A stretch of DNA of 51,044 nt from Prochlorococcus sp. HOT208_60m_813L03 (GTDB taxonomy: Bacteria > Cyanobacteriota > Cyanobacteriia > PCC-6307 > Cyanobiaceae). The translations under genes were made by a program, and so were the position numbers. This document shows, one piece after another, positions 36,034 to 45,278 of this stretch. The notes below the pieces were generated by a model. It made no database searches, was not told where the DNA came from, and saw only the letters and a program-made list of their open reading frames with translations. The stretch covers positions 1 to 51,044 of the forward strand of contig MWOQ01000195.1 in NCBI GenBank assembly GCA_002026145.1, in the 5' to 3' direction. The first letter of the stretch is position 1; the number at the start of each line of letters is the position of its first letter.

Positions 36034-36696
36034 TTAAATTTTATTTGGTAAATCTTTTTGACTAGTGAGTATTCTATCGATAACTCCATAATCTAAGGCT
36101 TCTTGTGGGTTGAGATAACTCATCCTGTCAGAGTCTTTAGAGAGTTCTTCGATGGTCTTTCCAGTATTACGAGATAAAATCTCCAGCATTGATTTTTTAT
36201 TTTTCAAAACTTCCTCAGCACGTATTTGGATATCGGTTGCTTGGCCTCTTGCTCCGCTTATAGGTTGATGCAAAACAATAGAAGCATGAGGAAGAGCTGC
36301 TCTTTGTCCCTTAGTGCCAGATGAAAGAATAACTGCAGCAGTGCCCATTGCTTGTCCGATACATATCGTGTGTACTGGAGGTTTAATGTAGCTTATTGTA
36401 TCGCAGATAGCGAAAGCTTCAGTTTCAAAACCTACTGCGTCACCAGTGTACCAACTTGTTCCTGTTGAATTGATATAGAAATAGATTGGTTTTTCTGGAT
36501 CCTCAAACTCTAAATAAAGAAGTTGAGCAATGATTAGCTCAGTAACATCCATTCCTAGTTGTCTTTTCGCATCATCATCTGAAAATAACGGTAAACCAAG
36601 ATAAACAATTCGCTCTTTTAGTAAAAGAGAGGGGAGATCTGGGGGCGGGGTCCTCATAACGGTGTTTTCGCCGTAATAAGGAGCAGATACAGTCAT
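36034..36696 (-). CDS. clpR: ClpR, ClpP-like subunit lacking the catalytic serine
   Basis: This ClpP-fold protein of 220 residues aligns well with its neighbour, but the nucleophile segment reads CIGQAMGTAAVILSSG, with no Ser where ClpP has AASMGA. The His (SIVLHQPISGARG) and Asp regions (KDSDRMSYL) remain. ClpR is a known structural partner of ClpP3 in cyanobacteria and plastids. I chose ATG at 36696; the frame extends to a GTG at 36705. Confidence 0.93.
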   Translation of the reverse strand: MTVSAPYYGENTVMRTPPPDLPSLLLKERIVYLGLPLFSDDDAKRQLGMDVTELIIAQLLYLEFEDPEKPIYFYINSTGTSWYTGDAVGFETEAFAICDTISYIKPPVHTICIGQAMGTAAVILSSGTKGQRAALPHASIVLHQPISGARGQATDIQIRAEEVLKNKKSMLEILSRNTGKTIEELSKDSDRMSYLNPQEALDYGVIDRILTSQKDLPNKI

Positions 36697-36736
36697 TTGT
36701 ATCACAAAATTAAGATTGAACTGATTCTAGCTAGAT

Positions 36737-37846
36737 TTAGCCCTGTGTCGCTGGTGATTTAAAAGATTTGTTTGACTCAGGATTATTTATTAGTTTTCCA
36801 AAGACCATTCTTCCTGTGGGAGTTTGTAATGCTCCTGTGATGACAATATCTAATCTGCTTCCCACAAAATTCTTTGCCTCATCAATAACAACCATTGTGC
36901 CGTCATCTAAATATCCAATACCTTGCATTTTTTCTTTGCCTTCTCTCACGATTTTTATATTAAGTGACTCTCCTGGTTGTACTTCTGGCCTTAAAGCAAT
37001 AACCAAATCACTCAAATTCATAACTTTTAATTCTTTAACTTCAGCGATCTGAGAAAGATTATAATCAGCCGTAATTAAAGTTCCTGTCATGTCCTCAGTA
37101 ATTTTAAGGAGTTTTTCATCTACCCCATTACCTTCATACTTTGTTGGGTTGATTACAAGTCTTCTCCCATATAAATCTCTCAATTCTTTTAATAACTTGA
37201 GACCTCTTCTGCCTTTCGACCTTTTTTCATTACTGCTTGAGTCAGCTAAAGTTTGTAATTCGTCAATTACACTTTGAGCAACAATTAATTGCCCTTCCAA
37301 TAATCCGCAACTTAATAGGCCATTGATTCTTCCATCAATAATTACACTGGTATCAAGAATTTTTGGACTTGCAGCAGGGAGGATACCTTCATTAACTAGA
37401 TATGCATCAGTATTATTTGGATTAAATAATCTCAATAATGTCCTTCCATGGGTATCTGCCAACTTATAACCAAGCACACCAAAGAAAATATTGCTTAATA
37501 TGGCTGCTAAAGGTTTTGCAAAAAAAACTTCTCTAGGGAAGGGAATTAATAGTATTGGAGCAAGAAGGAGATTCGCAACAAGTAATCCTAAAATTAATCC
37601 AACGGACCTACTTATTAGTAAGTCCGTTGGCATTGTTCTTATTTGATCAAGAAACGTCTTTCTAAGTTGAAGAAATACAAAACCAGCTGCTAATCCTACA
37701 AAAAAACCAATTATTGCTAAAACAATTCTAAAACCTTCTACATTAGAGACCTGTTTGAGTATGTCTACTGGCAATAAATCAACACCAAGCCATCCTGAAG
37801 CAGCCCCAGACAATACAAATAAAATTAATACTAAGATATCTGTCAT
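36737..37846 (-). CDS. Membrane PIN-TRAM domain protein
   Basis: The first 140 residues hold four membrane segments (LVLILFVLSGAASGWLGVDL and others). A PIN nuclease-like domain begins at KILDTSVIIDGRINGLLSCG, with further acidic residues in GTLITADYNLSQIAE. A TRAM domain (QPGESLNIKIVREGKEKMQG, MVVIDEAKNFVGSRLDIVI) forms the C-terminus. The layout is that of B. subtilis YacL. The role is probably RNA-related at the membrane, but the substrate is unknown. It lies 41 bases upstream of clpR on the same strand. Confidence 0.9.
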   Translation of the reverse strand: MTDILVLILFVLSGAASGWLGVDLLPVDILKQVSNVEGFRIVLAIIGFFVGLAAGFVFLQLRKTFLDQIRTMPTDLLISRSVGLILGLLVANLLLAPILLIPFPREVFFAKPLAAILSNIFFGVLGYKLADTHGRTLLRLFNPNNTDAYLVNEGILPAASPKILDTSVIIDGRINGLLSCGLLEGQLIVAQSVIDELQTLADSSSNEKRSKGRRGLKLLKELRDLYGRRLVINPTKYEGNGVDEKLLKITEDMTGTLITADYNLSQIAEVKELKVMNLSDLVIALRPEVQPGESLNIKIVREGKEKMQGIGYLDDGTMVVIDEAKNFVGSRLDIVITGALQTPTGRMVFGKLINNPESNKSFKSPATQG

Positions 37847-37942
37847 ATCTATAATCTACTAGGATTTATTAATTGAGTAAATAAGGATCTTATTTTTTTC
37901 AATCCTTAATACGTTTTTGGAGCTTAAAAATGAATTTATATT

Positions 37943-39166
37943 ATGAATAAGTTTCCAAGAAGTGCTTATGTTCACATTCCTTTTTGCCACAGAAGGTGTT
38001 TTTATTGTGATTTTGCAGTTATTCCATTAGGAAACAAAGTTGAAACTTTAAAAGGTTATGGAAGCAAAACTGTTCAAGAATATTTGCAATTTTTACATAA
38101 AGAAATATTGTCAATTAAGCATAAATCACCTCTATCGACAATTTATATAGGAGGTGGCACTCCATCAATTTTAGATCCAACGCAAATCAAAGAATTAATT
38201 GATCTTTTTAGAGAAAATTATGGAATTGACTATGGTGCTGAAATTACTATGGAGGTTGATCCAGCAAGTTTCACTCAAGTTGATCTGTTTGGCTTCATAA
38301 ATGCTGGGATAAATAGATTTAGTCTTGGAGTACAAAGTTTTAATAATCAGATACTTCAAAAGTCGGGAAGGCGTCATTTGAAAGAAGATGCAGAGAAATC
38401 TTGTTTATGGTTGAAGAGAGAATATGATTCTGGGTTAATAAAAAGTTGGAGTTTAGATTTAATTCAAAACTTGCCACTAAGTGGACTTAAAGAATGGCAA
38501 GATGACTTAAATAAAGCAATTACATTTTCACCACCTCATTTATCTATTTACGATTTAAATATTGAAAATGGCACTGTTTTTAAAAAATTAATTAATTTAG
38601 GCAAATTAAAACTCCCAAGTGAAGAAGAAGCTTTTAGGAATAGTGAATCAACCCATTTAATTTTAAAAAACTCAGGGTATTCAAGATATGAAATCTCAAA
38701 CTATTGCCTTCCGCGACATCAGTCGAGACATAATAGAGTTTATTGGAGTGGTTTAGGCTGGTGGAGTTTTGGTCAAGGTTCCACTAGTTCACCTTGGGGA
38801 GAAAAGTTTACTCGACCAAGAGTTAGTAAAGAATATAAAGAATGGGTAACTAGACAAGACGAATTTAATTTAGATTCATCCCTAATTGATAAGGAGTTTG
38901 TTTATAAAGAACTTGATGAGAAAATAATGTTGGGATTAAGACTTAAAGAGGGTGTAGATATCAAAGAAGTGTTTAAAGAACAAAACTGGGAAAACAAAAA
39001 ATGTGAAAGCAACTTCAATAAATTGGTTGAAGAATGGGAAAGATTTTTTGAAAGTGGACTATTAGTAAGAAAGGGGAATAGATTCTTTTTAAGTGAGCCT
39101 AATGGTATGGAACTTAGTAATCAAGTTCTTGTTTCTATGTTTAAGTGGTGGGATGAGATTAATTAA
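37943..39166 (+). CDS. hemW: HemW-like radical SAM protein
   Basis: The radical SAM cluster motif CxxxCxxC is in HIPFCHRRCFYCDF (Cys15, Cys19, Cys22). It is followed by YIGGGTPSILDP, MEVDPASF and GINRFSLGVQSFNNQIL, all shared by HemN/HemW. The fourth Cys found in true HemN (CxxxCxxCxC) is absent (CDF), so this is the HemW heme-chaperone type, often misannotated as coproporphyrinogen oxidase. The C-terminus has the winged-helix HemN_C region. It overlaps panB by 8 bases tail to tail. Confidence 0.9.
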   Translation: MNKFPRSAYVHIPFCHRRCFYCDFAVIPLGNKVETLKGYGSKTVQEYLQFLHKEILSIKHKSPLSTIYIGGGTPSILDPTQIKELIDLFRENYGIDYGAEITMEVDPASFTQVDLFGFINAGINRFSLGVQSFNNQILQKSGRRHLKEDAEKSCLWLKREYDSGLIKSWSLDLIQNLPLSGLKEWQDDLNKAITFSPPHLSIYDLNIENGTVFKKLINLGKLKLPSEEEAFRNSESTHLILKNSGYSRYEISNYCLPRHQSRHNRVYWSGLGWWSFGQGSTSSPWGEKFTRPRVSKEYKEWVTRQDEFNLDSSLIDKEFVYKELDEKIMLGLRLKEGVDIKEVFKEQNWENKKCESNFNKLVEEWERFFESGLLVRKGNRFFLSEPNGMELSNQVLVSMFKWWDEIN

Positions 39167-39932
39167 GTCTTTCAGAGTCTACCCATTCTTTTAATTTATC
39201 CTTAAATAATTGCTTTCCTTGGATAATTGGTTGGCAAAATGGTGGTTGATCATCACTAAGGCCTAACAAATCTGCAGTAACTCTTACTTGCCCATCGCAA
39301 AAATTCCCTGCACCGATACCAATTATTGGAATTGTTAAAGAATTTTGTATTTCTTTAGCAAGCAAATCAGGAATATGTTCAAGAACTATTGAAAAACATC
39401 CTAATTCTTCAAGAATTAAAGCCTCTTTCTTGATTTTTTCTTGGCTTGCTAAGCTTTCTCCTTGTTTTCTAAATCCAATATTTAGATAACTTTGTGGTGT
39501 AAGACCTACATGACCCATAACAGGAATTCCCATTCTTATTAATCTAGAAATAACTTTTTGTATTTCTGGTTCAGCTCCTTCCACTTTTACAGCTTTTGCA
39601 TAAGTGCACTGAATGATTTTCCCTGCATACTCAACAGCTTTGTCCTCACCACATTGGTAAGTCAGAAAAGGCATATCTGAAACGACTAAAGGTTGTTCCT
39701 CAATTTTCTTTTTAAATCCTCTTGAAACAGCATTAGTATGATAAATTATATTTTCTAAAGTTAATGGCAATGTCGATTTGTATCCTAAGCAGACCATTGC
39801 TAATGAATCTCCTATAAGTACGAGATCAGCATTCGCTTGTTCTGCAATAGATCCTGATATGGAATCCCATGCAGTAAGTGCAATTATTTTGCGAGATTTT
39901 TTTTTATAATTAACTAGGTCTGAAGGTAACAT
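39159..39932 (-). CDS. panB: 3-methyl-2-oxobutanoate hydroxymethyltransferase
   Basis: The 257-residue barrel shows IALTAWDSISGSIAEQANAD, LIGDSLAMVCLGYKSTLPLT, VKVEGAEPEIQKVI, GHVGLTPQSYLNIGF and IGIGAGNFCDGQVRVTADLL. The last is the PanB signature. It makes ketopantoate for coenzyme A. It shares the intergenic region with the SRP RNA gene, which starts 47 bases upstream of it on the other strand. Confidence 0.96.
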   Translation of the reverse strand: MLPSDLVNYKKKSRKIIALTAWDSISGSIAEQANADLVLIGDSLAMVCLGYKSTLPLTLENIIYHTNAVSRGFKKKIEEQPLVVSDMPFLTYQCGEDKAVEYAGKIIQCTYAKAVKVEGAEPEIQKVISRLIRMGIPVMGHVGLTPQSYLNIGFRKQGESLASQEKIKKEALILEELGCFSIVLEHIPDLLAKEIQNSLTIPIIGIGAGNFCDGQVRVTADLLGLSDDQPPFCQPIIQGKQLFKDKLKEWVDSERLN

Positions 39933-39979
39933 AATAAATTTATGTATCTTTTTTAATCAAGAATTGCTAGTATGTTTCT

Positions 39980-40073
39980 GACTCGGCCTTTCGCGGTTTT
40001 AACGCCTAAACCTGGTCAGGACCGGAAGGTAGCAGCCACAAGGGATGCTTGAGGCAGGCGAGATAACCGAGTC
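39980..40073 (+). ncRNA. ffs: Signal recognition particle 4.5S-type RNA
   Basis: The conserved SRP domain IV core is present as GGTCAGG (40014-40020) and ACCGGAAGGTAGCAGCC (40021-40037). The ends GACTCGG (39980-39986) and CCGAGTC (40067-40073) form a perfect 7-bp closing stem. The length of about 94 nt fits the small bacterial SRP RNA. It pairs with Ffh for cotranslational membrane targeting. Confidence 0.96.
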
Positions 40074-40088
40074 ACTCTATATTACCTT

Positions 40089-41204
40089 TTAACCTATATC
40101 TTTTTTATTTTGCCTTAATCTTAAAAACTCAGGGATACTAGCTCCAGATTCTTTATTGTCTGAAAAGTTATATAAGGGTTGGTTAGATAATCTGTTTTTT
40201 ATTCTTTGCTGGTTTAATGGTTGCGTTGTTTCAAATCCTGTCGCAATAACAGTTACTTGTATTTCCCCTTCCATTGCCTCATCAACCACTGCACCAACAA
40301 TAATATTTGCTTCTTGATCAACAACATCATAAATAATTTCAGATGCAGAGGTCATGTCTTCTAATGTCATATCTTTGCCACCAGTAATATTAATGACGCA
40401 GCCTTTAGCTCCATCAATTCTAGCTGCCTCTAAAAGGGGACTATTCATTGCTGCCTGTGCTGCCTCTATAGCTCTCGATCTGCCTGAACCTATACCTATT
40501 CCAAGAAGAGCAGTGCCCGCTTCTGTCATAACCGATCTTACGTCTGCAAAATCAACATTAACTAATCCTGGGCAAGTAATTATGTCACTAATGCCTTTGA
40601 CACCCATCCTTAGAACATCATCAGCATTCCTAAACGCTTCTTGAAGGGGTGCTCCCGCTATAACGTCTTTTAATCGGTCATTTGGAATAACTATAAGAGT
40701 ATCAACGTTCTCAGCAAGTCTTGCGATCCCTTCCTCTGCTTGACGCATTCTTCTTTTTCCTTCAAAAGAAAATGGCTTGGTTACTATACCTACTGTTAGA
40801 GCCCCACTTTGTTTGGCTACTTCTGCAACAACGGGAGCTGCACCCGTACCAGTTCCTCCACCCATCCCAGCGGCTATAAAAACTAGATCAGATCCCTCTA
40901 AAGCTTGTTGAAGCTCTTCTTTGGATTCTTCGGCTGCCTTTTGCCCAATACTTGGATTGCCACCTGCACCTAAACCTCTAGTAAGGTTTTGTCCAAGTTG
41001 AACTCTACTCTCTGCAGAAGATTGTAGTAGGGCTTGTGCATCTGTATTGAGAACTCTAAATGAAACACCTTCTAAATCACTATTTATCATTCTATTGACT
41101 GCATTACTGCCCCCACCACCTACACCAATCACTTCTATTTTGGCATTTTGGCTTGGGAGGATTTCTCTCGATTGATCAAAGTTTGGATTGTTACCGAAGC
41201 TCAT
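40089..41204 (-). CDS. ftsZ: Cell division GTPase FtsZ
   Basis: This 371-residue tubulin homologue has [17 protein letters not shown], the GTP signature [10 protein letters not shown] (residues 115-124), [17 protein letters not shown] in the T7 region with catalytic acids, and the C-terminal interaction peptide [13 protein letters not shown]. It polymerises at the division site. No ftsA is present nearby, as in other cyanobacteria. It lies downstream of ftsQ on the same strand, with a 179-bp gap that may carry its own promoter. Confidence 0.98.
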   Translation of the reverse strand: MSFGNNPNFDQSREILPSQNAKIEVIGVGGGGSNAVNRMINSDLEGVSFRVLNTDAQALLQSSAESRVQLGQNLTRGLGAGGNPSIGQKAAEESKEELQQALEGSDLVFIAAGMGGGTGTGAAPVVAEVAKQSGALTVGIVTKPFSFEGKRRMRQAEEGIARLAENVDTLIVIPNDRLKDVIAGAPLQEAFRNADDVLRMGVKGISDIITCPGLVNVDFADVRSVMTEAGTALLGIGIGSGRSRAIEAAQAAMNSPLLEAARIDGAKGCVINITGGKDMTLEDMTSASEIIYDVVDQEANIIVGAVVDEAMEGEIQVTVIATGFETTQPLNQQRIKNRLSNQPLYNFSDNKESGASIPEFLRLRQNKKDIG

Positions 41205-41290
41205 CTCTTAATTGGAATCTAACATTAGTATTGAGTGCATTATGAACTTACTAAGCTCATCTGTAGGAGTTTGTTTAGGAAAATCCTAAA

Positions 41291-41311
41291 AATATTTATT
41301 TATTAAATATT
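41291..41311. repeat. AT-only inverted repeat between ftsQ and ftsZ
   Basis: AATATTTA at 41291-41298 is matched by TAAATATT at 41304-41311 with a 5-base loop. It lies in the 179-bp spacer upstream of ftsZ on the minus strand. Being AT-only, it could be a weak hairpin or chance; I see no T-run that would make it a terminator. Confidence 0.3.
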
Positions 41312-41383
41312 TTGTTTTCAATGCAAAACCCCCATCAAGACTGCAAAATTTAAAAAAAATTATTTAAAAAACTTTTTTAAATA

Positions 41384-42124
41384 TTAGGGTTTGAACACTT
41401 TTATTTTTGGTTTATTTGGATTAGTAAGATCGATATTATCTATATTATCTATTTTTATTGAAAAGCTATTTTTTTTAAATTCATTTTTTAAATTACTGAT
41501 TATTTGTAATTGATAGTTGATTAAGTTTGGTTTATATCCTAAAAATATTGTTCTTAAATCTTTTTCCTCAATAGTTAGGAATCCATCGGGTGAAAAACTT
41601 ATCGTAACTATCTCAAGTTTATAATTCTCTAGAACTTTAAAAATTTCAGATAAAAATGTTTTAAATTCTTCTTTCCATCCAAAAACTTGTATGGTTAAAT
41701 TGTTAAAATTTTTTTTGTCCGTATTTTGTTTATTTATAAAAATTCCTTCTTTATCGACGAAGCCTAAAATTTTTTCTCCGTTTAATATTCTTTCAGCATG
41801 AGCTATGGGAATTCTTGTTCTAATATAAACTTTCAAACCAAAAGGAAATAATTCTCTATTTACCGCAACATTTTTGAGAGATAAATTTTGTTTTAACTCT
41901 TTTTCTAACAAATTAGTTTTAACAAACATTAATCTGATCGGGAATTTTAAAGATGAATTTTTTTCCAAATCATTCTGCGAAAATAATTTGCTACCAGAAA
42001 TCCTAATATCCTTAATATCAACTTTTTTGAGAGTTTTTATGCTTAATAAGCTTGTTAAAAATAAAAATGAAATTAGAAAAAAAAAGCTTCTTTTTTTGAT
42101 TTTTTTTTGTTTTTCACAAATCAC
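41384..42124 (-). CDS. ftsQ: FtsQ-like division protein with POTRA domain
   Basis: The 246-residue protein has a basic start, one membrane helix (RSFFFLISFLFLTSLLSI) and a POTRA-type segment (VDIKDIRISGSKLFSQNDLE). A beta domain follows (LSLKNVAVNRELFPFGLKVY, RIPIAHAE, LGFVDKEGIFI). This is the FtsQ/DivIB plan. It connects early and late division proteins at the membrane. The start is GTG at 42124, overlapping the upstream gene by 11 bases. The ddl-x-ftsQ-ftsZ order is a remnant of the dcw cluster. Confidence 0.88.
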   Translation of the reverse strand: MICEKQKKIKKRSFFFLISFLFLTSLLSIKTLKKVDIKDIRISGSKLFSQNDLEKNSSLKFPIRLMFVKTNLLEKELKQNLSLKNVAVNRELFPFGLKVYIRTRIPIAHAERILNGEKILGFVDKEGIFINKQNTDKKNFNNLTIQVFGWKEEFKTFLSEIFKVLENYKLEIVTISFSPDGFLTIEEKDLRTIFLGYKPNLINYQLQIISNLKNEFKKNSFSIKIDNIDNIDLTNPNKPKIKVFKP

Positions 42125-42524
42125 ATCTAGCTTTTTCCATTAATTGGTTCATCCATTCTCTCGCTTGTTCTGCATCTGAAAATGGTACATCCATCTCTTT
42201 CCCATCGCCTACAAGTCTCAACCTGCACTTACCTTGAGATTCACTTGTTAGAGGAGCTTCTCCTGAAGTTAGAGCCATTAATTCAACTAATTCTAGTTTC
42301 TTGATTGTAAAACTATCTTTTTCTTCAAATTTACCAGCTTCAAATTCGCTCCACTTTAACTCCCCATCTTTTAGGGACGCTGCACCTGAACTATCTAACT
42401 TACACAGTTCAGAATCACTAGCCCAACTTCTAAAAAGATTTTGTCTTCTTCTTTCTAACCATCCAAGTGCAGTTAATAAAATGAAGATTAAAAGTAATGG
42501 TAACCAAAGAAGTCCGTGCAACAT
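42114..42524 (-). CDS. Membrane-anchored protein of unknown function in the division cluster
   Basis: The 136-residue product has one N-terminal membrane helix (LLWLPLLLIFILLTALGWLE) and a cytosolic part of about 110 residues. That part has mixed strands and a C-terminal helix (PFSDAEQAREWMNQLMEKAR), resembling a small PH-like or ubiquitin-like fold. I do not recognise the family. It lies between ddl and ftsQ and overlaps the ftsQ start by 11 bases, so its translation is coupled to a division gene. Confidence 0.78.
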   Translation of the reverse strand: MLHGLLWLPLLLIFILLTALGWLERRRQNLFRSWASDSELCKLDSSGAASLKDGELKWSEFEAGKFEEKDSFTIKKLELVELMALTSGEAPLTSESQGKCRLRLVGDGKEMDVPFSDAEQAREWMNQLMEKARCDL

Positions 42525-42533
42525 TTGATTTAA

Positions 42534-43601
42534 TTACAAACCTAAAGATATATCTACCAGTTTAGCCACAAGTTGTTCAATTTTTAAACCTGAAGCTTTC
42601 CAAAGCATTGGAAACATACTGTTTTTTGTAAAACCAGGAATTGTATTTATTTCATTTAACAAAATTTTATTTGAAGATTTTTCTAAAAAGAAATCTACTC
42701 TTGCAAAACCGAAAATATTTAGTGCTCTACAACTTTTAATAGCAATTTCTTTAATTTCTTTTGTGATTTTAGAATCTATTTCGGCTGGGATAATTATTTT
42801 ATTCTTTGAGTAATATTTTGAATCGTAATCATACCAATCACTTTCGTAACTTACTTCGCCTATCTCAGAGGCTAAAAATCTTGAATTCCCAATTATGCCG
42901 CATTCAATCTCCCTTACCTCTAAACCTTCCTCTATTAAGATTCTTGGATCTATTTCCCAAGCCTTTTCTAATGCGGGTAATATTTCTGAGTCATTTATGA
43001 CTTTGGAGATGCCAAGAGATGACCCAGAATTCGATGGTTTAACAAAAACAGGAAAATTTAATTTTTTTAAAATTTCATTTAACAACTTTTTTTTTACTTC
43101 CTTATCGTTGAGATCTTTATTTTGAAAAACTAGATAATTAACTTGTGGAAGTTTTAGATTTGAGAAAATTGTTTTCATCAATATTTTATCCATTCCAAGA
43201 GCAGAGCCTAAAATTCCACATCCGACTAAAGGTTTCTTTGTAAATCTCAGTAAGCCATGAATTGATCCGTCCTCTCCATTCATTCCATGTAAAAGAGGAA
43301 ACCAAACATCAACATTTTTAAATTCAATACCGTCAAGAAAGTTAATTTTTTCTTGATTAAGAAGTTCTTGTTTTTTTGCATTATTGTTTTCTCTTTCACC
43401 AATTAGGATTTTTTCTGAACTATCACTATCAAGCCAATCTCCATATTTGTTTATGTAAAAAGCTTTTACTGTAAAGCGTTCTTTGTTTATTTCTGATTTA
43501 AATGCTTGAAAAACAGTTTTTGCAGAGGATATCGATACTTCATGTTCATTGGAATTACCACCAAATATTAAACCAATACATTTTTTCTTTCCCCCAATCA
43601 T
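42534..43601 (-). CDS. ddl: D-alanine-D-alanine ligase
   Basis: The 355-residue ATP-grasp enzyme shows IGLIFGGNSNEHEVSISSAK, PLLHGMNGEDGSIHGLLR, FPVFVKPSNSGSSLGISKV and FGFARVDFFLEKSSNKILLN followed by EINTIPGFTKNSMFP. These are the Ddl signatures 1 and 2. It makes the D-Ala-D-Ala dipeptide for peptidoglycan. It lies 11 bases downstream of miaB and 9 bases upstream of the unknown membrane gene. Confidence 0.96.
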   Translation of the reverse strand: MIGGKKKCIGLIFGGNSNEHEVSISSAKTVFQAFKSEINKERFTVKAFYINKYGDWLDSDSSEKILIGERENNNAKKQELLNQEKINFLDGIEFKNVDVWFPLLHGMNGEDGSIHGLLRFTKKPLVGCGILGSALGMDKILMKTIFSNLKLPQVNYLVFQNKDLNDKEVKKKLLNEILKKLNFPVFVKPSNSGSSLGISKVINDSEILPALEKAWEIDPRILIEEGLEVREIECGIIGNSRFLASEIGEVSYESDWYDYDSKYYSKNKIIIPAEIDSKITKEIKEIAIKSCRALNIFGFARVDFFLEKSSNKILLNEINTIPGFTKNSMFPMLWKASGLKIEQLVAKLVDISLGL

Positions 43602-43612
43602 TTAGAAAAAAA

Positions 43613-45004
43613 TTATAGATAAAGTTCGCCTGTTAAAGAGAAAGGTCTTGCTTCATTAATTCTGACATCGATCTCATCTCCCAATGAAAAATTAAAGTCA
43701 ATGTTTTTTGGAACTACGAAAGTTAGTCTATTTGTTCTAGTTCTACCCATAATTTGCGAGGAATTTTTTGGATTTAAACCCTCAATTAAAACGCTTTCTA
43801 TATTATTTATGTATCTTTTGTTTCTGCTCCTAGCAGTTTTCTCGACCAAATCGTTAATTTCTTGCAATCTAGCTTTTTTCACCTCTTCTGAAAGTTGATT
43901 CGACCAAACTGCCGCAGGCGTATTTGGTCTTGGAGAGTATGCTGCTGTATTTACTTGATCAAAGCCAATTTCTGTTATTAGCTTTAACGTATCTTGATAT
44001 TGTTTTTCGGTTTCTCCTGGGAATGCAACTATTGCGTCAGCTGTGATTGATGCATCTGGCATTAATGATCTTATATTCTCGATGATATTTTTATACTTTT
44101 TGATAGTGTATCCTCTGGACATTTGCTTTAAAATCTCATCATTTCCACTTTGGAAAGGAATATGGAAATGTTCACAAACTTTATCAAGTTCATAACAAGC
44201 TTGAATCAATCTTTTTGAAAAATATCTTGGATGACTAGTGGCAAATCTTATTCTGCGAATTCCTTGAACATCATGAACATAATATAAAAGATCAGTTAAA
44301 GTATTTTCTTTTCTACCTTCTTTTGTAGTACCTGGAAGATCTCTACCATAAGCATCAATATTTTGCCCCAATAGAGTAACTTCTTTGAAATTAGCATCAG
44401 CTAATTTTTGGATCTCACTTTTTATCGCATTTGGATATCTAGATTGCTCTTTTCCTCTGACATAAGGAACTACACAATATGAACATCTTTCATTACATCC
44501 GTAAATGATATTAACCCAGCCACAAATAGAGCTTTCTCTTCTGGCACTTGTTATGTCTTCAGAAATGAAGTTTTCTTCTGTGGCAGCAACTTGATTTCCT
44601 AAATCAACTTTCCCCAAAAGATTCTCAAGATTATTTACGTGTTGAGGCCCCATAACCAGATCAAGTTCTGGGACTCTCCTTAGTAAGGACTCTCCCTCTT
44701 GCTGAGCAAGGCAACCTGCAACAACAAGTTTTAAGCTAGGTGTTTTGTGCTTTCTTTTTGCTTGTTTTCCTAGAAAGCTATAGACTTTTTGCTCCGCATT
44801 ATCTCTGATTGTGCATGTATTGTACAAGACCAAATCAGCATTTAATTCATTATCTGCTCTGGTATATCCCATTTTCTCTAATGTGCCAGCCATTCTCTCA
44901 GAATCAGCCTTATTCATTTGGCATCCAAATGTGGTTATCCAATAACTACCAGTAGTTGAATTCTTTTGAAAAATTTTTTCGTCTGGTTTTGTGTTTGTTA
45001 GCAC
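43613..45004 (-). CDS. miaB: tRNA-2-methylthio-N6-dimethylallyladenosine synthase
   Basis: This 463-residue methylthiotransferase has both cluster sites. The N-terminal UPF0004 domain has Cys28 ([13 protein letters not shown]), Cys64 ([10 protein letters not shown]) and Cys98 ([10 protein letters not shown]). The radical SAM motif is Cys170, Cys174 and Cys177 ([13 protein letters not shown]). The C-terminus is a TRAM domain. It adds the methylthio group to i6A37 in tRNAs reading UNN codons. The start is GTG at 45004, 72 bases from tRNA-His. Confidence 0.96.
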   Translation of the reverse strand: MLTNTKPDEKIFQKNSTTGSYWITTFGCQMNKADSERMAGTLEKMGYTRADNELNADLVLYNTCTIRDNAEQKVYSFLGKQAKRKHKTPSLKLVVAGCLAQQEGESLLRRVPELDLVMGPQHVNNLENLLGKVDLGNQVAATEENFISEDITSARRESSICGWVNIIYGCNERCSYCVVPYVRGKEQSRYPNAIKSEIQKLADANFKEVTLLGQNIDAYGRDLPGTTKEGRKENTLTDLLYYVHDVQGIRRIRFATSHPRYFSKRLIQACYELDKVCEHFHIPFQSGNDEILKQMSRGYTIKKYKNIIENIRSLMPDASITADAIVAFPGETEKQYQDTLKLITEIGFDQVNTAAYSPRPNTPAAVWSNQLSEEVKKARLQEINDLVEKTARSRNKRYINNIESVLIEGLNPKNSSQIMGRTRTNRLTFVVPKNIDFNFSLGDEIDVRINEARPFSLTGELYL

Positions 45005-45076
45005 TTTGCTAGGAATTTTTTATGATTCTTTAATTCAAAATTACAATTTAAAAAATTTTGCTGCAATTTTTATAAG

Positions 45077-45150
45077 GGCGAGCGAGGGGATTCGAACCCC
45101 CGAATAGCGGCGCCACAAGCCGCTGCCTTAACCACTTGGCGACGCCCGCC
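45077..45150 (-). tRNA. tRNA-His (anticodon GTG)
   Basis: Read on the minus strand, the acceptor GCGGGCG pairs with CGCTCGC. An extra 5' G (the -1 G of tRNA-His) is opposite discriminator C. The anticodon stem GCGGC/GCCGC encloses loop TTGTGGC with anticodon GTG. The T arm contains GGGGG-TTCGAAT-CCCCT. CCA is not encoded. Confidence 0.97.
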
Positions 45151-45278
45151 TCACATTTATAAATTTAACAACTCAAGGGTAATTTTTCATAGTTATTTTT
45201 ATCTTTTAGCGAAATTTGAATTATTTTCTAATTCAGTAAAGTTTTCTTATGATTTAAAATAAAAGAAAATTTAAAAAT

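Noticed and set aside
41205-41383. Regulatory hairpin of ftsZ
   Set aside because: The AATATTTA/TAAATATT repeat is AT-only and has no associated signal, so I list it as a weak repeat and not as a regulator.
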